A DNA stretch of 27,881 nucleotides. Source: UBA3263 sp964554335 (GTDB lineage Bacteria; Bacteroidota; Bacteroidia; Bacteroidales; Muribaculaceae). Made by a program: the position numbers and the translations under genes. Position 1 is the first letter of the stretch; every line of letters begins with the position of its first letter. Where the stretch lies: the NCBI GenBank assembly GCA_964554335.1, contig CAZKOF010000023.1:1-27881 (forward strand), given 5' to 3'. Below, one piece after another: positions 1 to 6,781 of the stretch. The notes beneath the pieces were generated by a model. It was not told where the DNA came from and did no database searches. It saw only the letters and a list, made by a program, of their open reading frames with translations.

Positions 1-15
1 CAATTGAAAAACCCA

Positions 16-56
16 CAAACGATATAGCATTGACACACAGACATTTACCCCCCCCC
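16..56 (-). promoter_or_regulatory. G9-containing promoter-like element facing left edge
   Basis: On the minus strand a run of nine G (56 to 48) is followed by TAAATGTCTG (47 to 38) and, 21 nt after the last G, by TATATCGTTTG (26 to 16), a loose match to the Bacteroidetes -7 box TAnnTTTG. No TTG lies at the expected -33 distance; the G run sits there instead. The same G9-TAA(A/T)TGTCTG core occurs on the plus strand at 3486-3504. It would drive a gene beyond the left edge, so the target is unknown. Function is inferred. Confidence 0.4.
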
Positions 57-95
57 AAAAAAACGCAAAAAGATGTAAAATGAAGAAGTGAAAGC

Positions 96-126
96 TTGTA
101 TAAGTCTTAAATTATCGCTACTTTTG
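96..126 (+). promoter_or_regulatory. Upstream promoter (P1) of the Smr gene
   Basis: TTG at 96-98, a 20-nt spacer, then TACTTTTG at 119-126, an exact fit to the Bacteroidetes housekeeping TTG-N19/20-TAnnTTTG pattern. The predicted start is near 132, inside the dyad at 128-148. It would give the Smr gene a leader of about 150 nt, or a short untranslated RNA ending before the second promoter at 227-257. Confidence 0.6.
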
Positions 127-127
127 C

Positions 128-148
128 ATTCGTGATGTACTCACGAAT
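128..148. repeat. Perfect 8-bp dyad at the P1 start site
   Basis: ATTCGTGA (128-135) and TCACGAAT (141-148) are perfect inverted repeats separated by five bases. They begin two bases after the -7 box of P1, so they cover the predicted transcription start. They could be a repressor operator or a hairpin at the RNA 5' end. No matching regulator gene is in the window. Confidence 0.6.
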
Positions 149-226
149 CAGTGCAATGATGCTTTTGGGGTTCTGCATTACGCGCTGATAAACCAATTAA
201 TAGAACCTACCTTATTTTCTTTTAAC

Positions 227-257
227 TTGGGGCTTTTAACTTTTTAGCTTACCTTTG
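227..257 (+). promoter_or_regulatory. Proximal promoter (P2) of the Smr gene
   Basis: TTG at 227-229, a 20-nt spacer, and TACCTTTG at 250-257, matching the Bacteroidetes -33/-7 consensus. The predicted start is near 264, giving a leader of about 16 nt before the ATG at 280. Confidence 0.7.
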
Positions 258-279
258 CGGGAAAGAAATGATTTAGATT

Positions 280-1311
280 ATGGCAAAGATTGGTGATACA
301 GTTCGATTTTTGAATGACGTTGGCGGAGGGGTGATTGTCCGCATGGAGGGGCGCGTGGCCTACGTGCGCGACCCTCACGACGGGTTTGAGACCCCGGTGG
401 CTCTGAACGAGTTGATTGTCGTTCCCGGCGCCGTCGCGTCGGAGCATTATACCGACCCGGAGCCTGCCGCCGCTGAGGAGGAGCGTCCGCTGCCGAAGAG
501 CAAGCCTGCAAATCATCCCTACCTGACGGCGGTGTTGCTCTTTGAACCGCAAGATATCAGGCGCCTGTCGCAGACGGCGTTTGATCTCTATCTGGTCAAT
601 GACTCGAATTTCAGGATATATTTCGCCGTTGCCTCGCGTGACGACAATTCTTCGCAATGGCGGCTTATTGATTCGGGCGAGGCCGAGCCTAACGTTCAGA
701 TCTTTATCGGCGAGGTCGCTCAGTCTGACCTCAATTCGCTGCGCCACCTGTCGGTGCAGATAATTGCCTGCAAGACCGACGAGGCTTTCGAACTGATGCC
801 TCCCGTGGACTTCGAGACGCGCCTCGACCTGACGCGCCTGGCCAAGCTCCACTGCTTCACCTCGACGGTCTATTCAACAACCCCGGTGCTGACAGTCCCG
901 GTGATAACCAACGGACGCCCGGTTGACGAACCCGACCTGACGCCGCTGCAAATGCCCGCCAAAAATCCCCAAAAGTCCCAACCGGCCCAAAAATCCCATA
1001 CCCCCCAACCGAAGCCGTCAAAAGCCGTGCCCGAGGTCGTTGACCTCCATATCCACGAGTTGCTCGACACGACCGCCGGCCTGCAGCCCGCCGACATGCT
1101 CGCCTGTCAGCTCCGCGAGTTTGACCGTCGCATGGAGGCCGCTGCGAAGCACCCCGGGACGAAGATAATCTTCATCCACGGCAAAGGCGAGGGCGTTCTT
1201 CGCGCGGCGCTGCTCGACCGCCTGCGCAAGCGGTGGCCCCGCTGCGAGGTGCAGGACGCCTCATTCCGCGAATATGGTTTCGGTGCAACCCAAGTGACGA
1301 TACACCGATGA
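280..1311 (+). CDS. DUF2027 and Smr domain protein
   Basis: A 343-residue protein. The N-terminal part (about 1-50, GDTVRFLNDVGGG) and a middle beta-rich domain (about 80-200) match my memory of the Bacteroidetes DUF2027 family. A Pro/Gln/Lys-rich linker (about 224-252) leads to a C-terminal Smr (small MutS-related) domain with DLHIHEL at 255-261 and HGKGEGVLR at 300-308, the two signature motifs. Smr domains bind or nick nucleic acid, including branched DNA or stalled mRNA; the substrate of this stand-alone architecture is not known to me. The predicted product is cytoplasmic, with no signal peptide. It is convergent with the aminotransferase, with only 19 bp between stop codons, and has two promoters upstream. 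Confidence 0.9.
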   Translation: MAKIGDTVRFLNDVGGGVIVRMEGRVAYVRDPHDGFETPVALNELIVVPGAVASEHYTDPEPAAAEEERPLPKSKPANHPYLTAVLLFEPQDIRRLSQTAFDLYLVNDSNFRIYFAVASRDDNSSQWRLIDSGEAEPNVQIFIGEVAQSDLNSLRHLSVQIIACKTDEAFELMPPVDFETRLDLTRLAKLHCFTSTVYSTTPVLTVPVITNGRPVDEPDLTPLQMPAKNPQKSQPAQKSHTPQPKPSKAVPEVVDLHIHELLDTTAGLQPADMLACQLREFDRRMEAAAKHPGTKIIFIHGKGEGVLRAALLDRLRKRWPRCEVQDASFREYGFGATQVTIHR

Positions 1312-1330
1312 AAAGAACCAGTCTGCGGGG

Positions 1331-2482
1331 TCAGAGGCGGGCGAGGGCGGCGCGTAGGGTTGGGACGGGGGCACAGAGGGAGATGCGGATATAGCCTTCG
1401 CCGTTGGTGCCGAAGATGAAGCCGGGGGTGATGAAGACGCCCCGGTTGTAGAGGATGTCGTCGCAGAACGCTTCGGCCGAGGGGGCGTCGGCGGGGAGTT
1501 TGCCCCAAAGGAACATGCCGCGTTGGCGCGGATCGAAAGTGCAGCCCAGGCGGGTCATAATCTCTTCGGCAACTTTGCGGCGTTCGGCATATTCGGCATT
1601 GAGCTCGTCGAACCATTCGCGACCGAGGCTCAGTGCCTCGACGGCGGCGAGCATCACGGGTTTGAACTGGCCGGAGTCGACGTTGCTCTTTACCCGGATG
1701 ATCCACTGCAGGAACTCGGGGTTGGTCGCGAGCATCGCCACGCGCCATCCGGCCATGTTGTGGCTCTTGCTCAGCGAGTTCATCTCGATGCAGATATCTT
1801 TGGCGCCGGAAATCGAGAGGATGCTCAGCGGCTCGGGGTTGAGAATGAACGAGTAGGGGTTGTCGTGGGCAATGACGATGCCGTGGCGGCGCCCGAAGTC
1901 AACGATTTTTCCAAGCAGTTCGCGCGATGCCGGAGTGCCTGTGGGCATGTGGGGATAGTTCACCCACATCAGTTTTATGCGCTCCAACGGCAGGCGTTTC
2001 AGGGCGTCGAAGTCCGGCTCCCAGTCGCCCTCGGCGGTGAGGTCGTAAGGAAAAATCTCTGCGCCGACCAGTCGTGACGCCGAGGTGTATGTCGGATATC
2101 CGGGGTTCGGCACGAGCACTCCGTCGCCGGGGTTGAGAAACGCCATGCTGACGTGGAGAATGCCCTCTTTCGAGCCGATGAGCGGCTGGATTTCGGTTGC
2201 TGGGTCGAGGGTGACGCCATATGTGCGCAGATACCAGTCGGCCATTGCTCGGCGCAGTTCCGGCAGTCCGGCAAAGGGCTGGTAGGAGTGGGCGTCGGGA
2301 CGTCGGGCGGCGTCGCAGAGCGTGTCGATGACGTCGGGGGCGGGCATGCGGTCGGGGCCGCCGATGCCGAGGCTTATGATGTTCTTGCCCCGGGCGTTGA
2401 GTTGAGCAACTTCGCGGAGCTTGCGGGCAAAATAGTATTCTTTCACGTCGGCAATGCGGCGTGCGGGCTGAATCTGTTTCAT
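1331..2482 (-). CDS. PLP-dependent class I aminotransferase
   Basis: A 383-residue fold-type I aminotransferase of the LL-diaminopimelate/aspartate aminotransferase branch. Visible PLP-site elements are the Schiff-base lysine K239 in SLSKSHNMAGWR, D207 in AHDNPY, and an Arg near the C-terminus (GYIRISL). It follows prephenate dehydratase with an ATGA overlap, so the likely role is amination of phenylpyruvate or a related keto acid in aromatic amino acid synthesis; this is inferred from context. Oddity: the usual NPTG motif reads MPTG (M179), replacing the Asn that contacts the PLP ring oxygen in aspartate aminotransferase. Exact substrate is uncertain. Confidence 0.88.
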   Translation of the reverse strand: MKQIQPARRIADVKEYYFARKLREVAQLNARGKNIISLGIGGPDRMPAPDVIDTLCDAARRPDAHSYQPFAGLPELRRAMADWYLRTYGVTLDPATEIQPLIGSKEGILHVSMAFLNPGDGVLVPNPGYPTYTSASRLVGAEIFPYDLTAEGDWEPDFDALKRLPLERIKLMWVNYPHMPTGTPASRELLGKIVDFGRRHGIVIAHDNPYSFILNPEPLSILSISGAKDICIEMNSLSKSHNMAGWRVAMLATNPEFLQWIIRVKSNVDSGQFKPVMLAAVEALSLGREWFDELNAEYAERRKVAEEIMTRLGCTFDPRQRGMFLWGKLPADAPSAEAFCDDILYNRGVFITPGFIFGTNGEGYIRISLCAPVPTLRAALARL

Positions 2483-3351
2483 TTAATGTCGGCTGAGGTG
2501 TATTCTCCGAGAATCTTCAGGTCGTTGATAAGGGGGCGCACGGCGTCGATCGCCTGCATGTAGCGGGCATAACCGGTGTAGGTCAGGTCGATATAGAAAC
2601 GGTATTCCCACTCGCACCCGAGTATGGGCATAGACTGGATTTTCGATAGATTCATGTCGTAGAAAGTCAGGATTGTCAGGACTTTCGAGAGGGCACCCTG
2701 AGTGTGGGGCAGGGTGAAGACTATGGAGGCCTTGTCGAGCATCTGCTCCTTCGGTCGCAATTCGGCCGCGAGCAGCGGGTCGGCGAGAATGAGGAAGCGC
2801 GTGAAGTTGCGCTTGTTGGTCTCTATGCCGCGCTCAAGTATTTCGAGTCCGTAGAGGTTTGCGGCATATTCTCCGCAAACGGCGGCGTGGCCTCTGAGCT
2901 GATGTTCTGCAATTTCGGCCGCCGAGCCTGCCGTGTCGAATTTCTCGACCATCTTCATGTTGGGGTGGCGGCGCAGATATTGCTCACACTGCATCAGCGC
3001 CATTGCGTGGGAGTTGACCTCGGTGATGCTCTCTATGGTCTCGCCAGGCAGGGCGCAAAGCACGTGGCTGATTCTCATCTTATATTCGCCGATGATGCTC
3101 ACGGGACTCTGGCGCAGCAGCTCGTGGTTGGCGAGGAGGGAACCGGCAATGGTGTTCTCGATTGCCACGGTGCCGAGCAGCGAGGCGTCGGCCGCCATGA
3201 CGTCGAAGAGCTCGGGGAAGGAGTCACACGGCAGGGTCTCGACCTGTTCGATGCCCTTTCCGGCAAGGTATGCGCGGGCGGCGGCGTCGTGGAAACATCC
3301 GGCGACGCCCTGAATTGCAACGCGTGGCGGCATGGTGAGTGTTGCGCTCAT
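2479..3351 (-). CDS. pheA: Prephenate dehydratase with ACT domain
   Basis: A 290-residue monofunctional prephenate dehydratase (prephenate to phenylpyruvate, the committed step to phenylalanine). The catalytic domain spans about 9-190, with AIENTIAG at 63-70 and the conserved TRF triad at 184-186. An ACT regulatory domain follows (about 207-280): GALS at 219-222 fits the Phe-binding GAL motif, but the usual ESRP reads QSMP at 239-242. The frame stays open 61 codons upstream, but the ATG at 3351 is chosen because homology begins at RVAIQG and a promoter lies at 3403-3433, inside that extension. Its stop overlaps the aminotransferase start (ATGA, 2479-2482), suggesting translational coupling. 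No chorismate mutase domain is fused. Confidence 0.93.
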   Translation of the reverse strand: MSATLTMPPRVAIQGVAGCFHDAAARAYLAGKGIEQVETLPCDSFPELFDVMAADASLLGTVAIENTIAGSLLANHELLRQSPVSIIGEYKMRISHVLCALPGETIESITEVNSHAMALMQCEQYLRRHPNMKMVEKFDTAGSAAEIAEHQLRGHAAVCGEYAANLYGLEILERGIETNKRNFTRFLILADPLLAAELRPKEQMLDKASIVFTLPHTQGALSKVLTILTFYDMNLSKIQSMPILGCEWEYRFYIDLTYTGYARYMQAIDAVRPLINDLKILGEYTSADIK

Positions 3352-3402
3352 CTTTTCATTGAGTGGAGGCTTGTTCGGTTTCAAATCGTTGTAAATTATG
3401 CA

Positions 3403-3433
3403 CAAAGTTACGTTTTTTTGCGTAAAAAGCCAA
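3403..3433 (-). promoter_or_regulatory. Promoter of pheA-aminotransferase operon
   Basis: Minus strand TTG (3433-3431), a 20-nt spacer and TAACTTTG (3410-3403), an exact Bacteroidetes -33/-7 match. Predicted start near 3396 gives a leader of about 45 nt and excludes the longer open frame as the translated form. Confidence 0.75.
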
Positions 3434-3485
3434 CAATCGCCGCTCGCGGGAAAGTTTTTCATGGCGCTTAACATCTTTAACTTTC

Positions 3486-3521
3486 GGGGGGGGGTAATTG
3501 TCTGATTATTATGTAACTTCG
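3486..3521 (+). promoter_or_regulatory. G9 promoter-like element before surface-protein operon
   Basis: A run of nine G (3486-3494), then TAATTGTCTG (3495-3504), then TAACTTCG (3514-3521), 19 nt after the last G. TAACTTCG also serves as the -7 box of the glycogen operon promoter, where it has a proper TTG 20 nt upstream; here the -33 position is filled by G. The 19-nt core differs from the minus-strand element at 38-56 at one position. Predicted start is near 3528, about 50 nt before the ATG at 3579. The promoter role is inferred. Confidence 0.5.
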
Positions 3522-3578
3522 CGCCATAGTTCAAAAGAGGGACTTTTTAAGACACATATCACATTATTCGTTTATATT

Positions 3579-6122
3579 ATGAAAAAGATTGTTACTCTAA
3601 TGATTGTTGCGGGTTTGACATCCGCACTATCGGCGGCGGAACCACATTCGGTCCCCTACGCCTCGGGTCTGTATCAGGACACGGAATGGACGGTTGTTGA
3701 CGTCAACAAAGACGGCAAAACCTGGGCCGATAACTCCTCGTCATATAATTACTCGGGGTCAAGATTTACTTCGGGAAAGCAATACTCGTATCACAGTTCT
3801 AACGACGGAAATGACTGGCTCATCTCGCCCGCCGTTACCCTCGAGGCCGGAAAAGAGTACAAAGCCAAATATTGGGTTAATACGCGCTCTTATACGGAAA
3901 GTAAGAAGCTTACCTTTGCCGATTCAGGAGATGTTGATGCCCTTGCTGCGGGCACTGTTCTGACCGACTTTACCGCTACTAAAGCCTATCCTTCTATGAC
4001 TAAGGTGTCAGCGGTCTTCACCGTTCCAACTACCGGAACTTATTATTTCGGTTTTCTCGCATATTCGCCAAAGAATATGGGATGGATTAACCTAACCGGT
4101 TTCGAGGTGTGCGAGAACGTCTTTACTCCGGCGGCGGTTTCCAAGCTGACCTGTACCGCGGGTGAAGATTATGCCCTCGAAGCGACCCTCGGTTGGGAGC
4201 TCCCGACAACCGACAATGACGGCGTTGCCCTGCCCGACGATGCCGTGTTCAACAATATCATCATCAAGCGCGACGGTGCGGAGGTCGCAACCATTGCCGG
4301 CGACGCAACAATCTGGACCGACACCGGGAGTACGGGCCTGACGCCTGGTTATCACACCTATGAGGTGGCCGTGGTTGTCAACGGCGCGCAATCGGCATTT
4401 ACAACGGTCGCATCGAAATATATCGGCCCGATTGAAGCGCAGTCCATGCCTTATGACGCGAATATCAATACCTTGACTCAGGATGACTTCGACCTGTTCT
4501 GGACTCCGGTCAAAGGGCGCGCATCGACCAGCACCGACAACTGGAAACTCGCTGTGAGTACCTATTATGGCAATAGCATTCAGTATTACGGAGGTTCGGG
4601 TAAGGTGCAGGATGACTGGATCATCTCCCCGCAGATGAAGTTCGAGCAGCCGGGTGTTTACAAACTCAGCGTTACTCTGTCGTATTCGACCTATTCATCG
4701 ACCGATTTCGATATTCTCATCGGCAGCGGCAATTCCATAGGAGGCTACGAAACGGTTATCCGCAACTTCAAGACGATACCCACGGCTGATACCGACTATG
4801 AGATTTTCTTCACCGTCGATACTCCCGGAGAGTATGGCATCGCTTTCCATGCTCATGCCGAAACAGGGTCATATAGTACGTATACTCTCAGAAAATTCGT
4901 GGTTGAGAAGTGGAGGTTGACCCCGACCCATGTCGCCGACCTTACCGTCACGGTCAGCGACGACGCAACGACCGTCACTCTCAACTGGACCAACCCGACA
5001 ACGACCAACACCGGCGAAGAGCTTACCGACCTCAGCAAGGTAGAACTCTATGCCGACGGCGAGCTGCTTGAAACCTTCAGCAATCTAACCCCGGGCGCGG
5101 TGATGAACCATGACTACGTGCCTGCAACCCCCGGAGTGCATGAGTATTATGTGCTTCCCTATAGCTCTGAAGGCGCTGCCGACGGCGAACCCGTGAAAGT
5201 GAAATCGGCATGGGTCGGTGATGAAACGCAGACTCTCCCCTACGCCTCGACTTTCAGTGCCGACGATGCGACGACTCCCTTATGGCGCGGATTCAACGCC
5301 AACGGCGATGTCGCCGAATGGGTGATCAAGAGTACCGGAGCCGCCCTGTCTGTCTCCAAGTCGCAGGACTACTACAAGAACGATGACTATCTGCTCTCGC
5401 CCTATTTCATCCTTACTCCCGGTTACTATTCGGCAACTTACTCCATCAAAGGCGCTGGCAAGAATGTCAAGCTCGAAATCGGCCTGACTGCCGACAAGAA
5501 AAATGTTGCCGCAACGTTTACTCCCTCAGGAACGGTAACCCTTCCCGGCCAAAGCTGGACGACTGATTACACGGTGCTCATCCACGTTACCGCCGAGGGC
5601 AGATATGCTTTTACGCTACGCAATAACATCATTGCTTCCACTGATGACTACGATCTGGTAGTGACCAAAGTGCAGTTCGCATATCAGCCTGTAGCCCCGT
5701 CGGTTGCTACCGACCTGACCGTTATTCCGGCTGCCGACCTGAGCAACAGTGCGACCATCACCTGGACCAACCCGACGACCACCAACATCGAGGGTGTTAC
5801 TCCCGAACTGGTCAAGGCCGTGATTACCCGCGACGGCGAGGAAATCGGCGAGGTTACAGAGGGCCTGACTCCCGGCGAAACTTCGAGCTATGAGGACACC
5901 ACAGTGCCCGAGGCCGGAGAATACACCTACACCGTGACCATCCACGGCCCCGAAGGCGCCTCCGCCGACAAGCCCGCCGAAGTCAAGAGCCCATGGATCG
6001 GCGCCGGTCTGGACCTGCCGTTCGACTGTGCCGACAGTTTCCGCGACGCGGGCTGGAATATCTATAACGTCAACAACGACTCCAACTCATGGGGGGGAGA
6101 TAACCTGGGAGGCAAGCAGTAG
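3579..6122 (+). CDS. Secreted multidomain adhesin-like surface protein, frameshifted N-terminal part
   Basis: 847 residues are readable before the stop at 6120-6122. The start is the ATG at 3579, where a signal peptide begins (MKKIVTLMIVAGLTSALSA, cleavage around residue 19), not the open frame from 3498. The mature part alternates 'choice-of-anchor J'/cleaved-adhesin-like beta-sandwiches (marked by DWLISP, DWIISP, DYLLSP) with fibronectin III-like domains (marked by GWELPTT, NWTNPTT, TWTNPTT) three times, then enters a fourth adhesin-like domain where the frame breaks. The continuation lies in another frame to 6781, and a single added base between 6104 and 6122 restores a protein of about 1067 residues. 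Such domains bind glycans or host proteins in oral Bacteroidetes gingipain/hemagglutinin adhesins; the ligand here is unknown. Without its tail the truncated product would not be sorted normally. Confidence 0.85.
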   Translation: MKKIVTLMIVAGLTSALSAAEPHSVPYASGLYQDTEWTVVDVNKDGKTWADNSSSYNYSGSRFTSGKQYSYHSSNDGNDWLISPAVTLEAGKEYKAKYWVNTRSYTESKKLTFADSGDVDALAAGTVLTDFTATKAYPSMTKVSAVFTVPTTGTYYFGFLAYSPKNMGWINLTGFEVCENVFTPAAVSKLTCTAGEDYALEATLGWELPTTDNDGVALPDDAVFNNIIIKRDGAEVATIAGDATIWTDTGSTGLTPGYHTYEVAVVVNGAQSAFTTVASKYIGPIEAQSMPYDANINTLTQDDFDLFWTPVKGRASTSTDNWKLAVSTYYGNSIQYYGGSGKVQDDWIISPQMKFEQPGVYKLSVTLSYSTYSSTDFDILIGSGNSIGGYETVIRNFKTIPTADTDYEIFFTVDTPGEYGIAFHAHAETGSYSTYTLRKFVVEKWRLTPTHVADLTVTVSDDATTVTLNWTNPTTTNTGEELTDLSKVELYADGELLETFSNLTPGAVMNHDYVPATPGVHEYYVLPYSSEGAADGEPVKVKSAWVGDETQTLPYASTFSADDATTPLWRGFNANGDVAEWVIKSTGAALSVSKSQDYYKNDDYLLSPYFILTPGYYSATYSIKGAGKNVKLEIGLTADKKNVAATFTPSGTVTLPGQSWTTDYTVLIHVTAEGRYAFTLRNNIIASTDDYDLVVTKVQFAYQPVAPSVATDLTVIPAADLSNSATITWTNPTTTNIEGVTPELVKAVITRDGEEIGEVTEGLTPGETSSYEDTTVPEAGEYTYTVTIHGPEGASADKPAEVKSPWIGAGLDLPFDCADSFRDAGWNIYNVNNDSNSWGGDNLGGKQ

Positions 6123-6781
6123 CTCTCTCTATCACCTCCAACAACACCACTCCCGACGACTGGGCCATTACCCCGCGCCTGAACTTCGACGCCGGCAACA
6201 AGTATGTCGTCACCATCCGGTCATATTACGCCTCGGGTTACTCGCCGGTCAGCTGGGACCTGCACTTCGGCAGCTCCATCACGCCCGAGTCGATGACTCA
6301 GAAGATTGCAACCGTCAATACCGCAGCACCGTCAACTCCGATAGAAGACAGACAGATCGACGTGTTCTATCTCGAGGTGCCTGATGCTTTGGAGACTGTG
6401 TATGCCGACGAAGAGGGCGACACGGAGACTGACACGGAGACTGATGAGCCGAAGAACTACATTACCATCCCCGCCGGAGTCGGAGCCATCGGCATCCATG
6501 CCAACCAAAAGGGCGCATTCTATATCAGCGGCTTCTCTATCAAGAATGAGGAGACCCTGTCGATCAACGAGGTCGAAGAGCCTGCCGAAGGCATCTTTGT
6601 CAGCGGCGACAAAATCTTCTTCGGCAGCGTTGCCGACGCCAAAGTCTATGACCTTTCCGGCCGCTGCATCATGACCGCCGCCGGCGCCTCGAGCCTCTCG
6701 CTTGCCGGGCTTGGCCGCGGAGTCTACATTGTCAGCGCCGATATCAGCGGCACGGTTTCAACGATAAAAGTGACGAAATAA
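6104..6781 (+). pseudogene. C-terminal part of frameshifted surface protein, T9SS-type tail
   Basis: This frame continues the preceding gene after a one-base loss. It completes the fourth adhesin-like domain (DDWAITPRLNF), carries an acidic insertion made by a 12-bp tandem repeat at 6419-6442 (DTETDTETDE), and ends in a type A T9SS sorting-like domain of about 75 residues (KVYDLSGRC, GLGRGVYIVSADI, terminal IKVTK). Its own frame is closed by TAA at 6101-6103, so the frame change must lie between 6104 and 6122. Comparison with the first repeat (SGKQYSYHSS against GGKQ then ALSITS) places it right after GGKQ. The first internal ATG is at 6293, but separate translation of a signal-less tail is unlikely. 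Either a real inactivating mutation or a sequence error is possible. Confidence 0.75.

Noticed and set aside
156..188. Ten-codon leader-peptide-like frame (MMLLGFCITR)
   Set aside because: No run of regulatory codons and no attenuator-like hairpin follow, so chance is more likely.
3498..3578. N-terminal extension of the first surface protein
   Set aside because: It would put 27 residues before a clear signal peptide and begins inside the predicted promoter, so the ATG at 3579 is preferred.
6091..6097. Programmed or phase-variable frameshift at the G7 run
   Set aside because: A -1 shift at the run meets TAA at 6101-6103, so slippage there cannot join the two reading frames.
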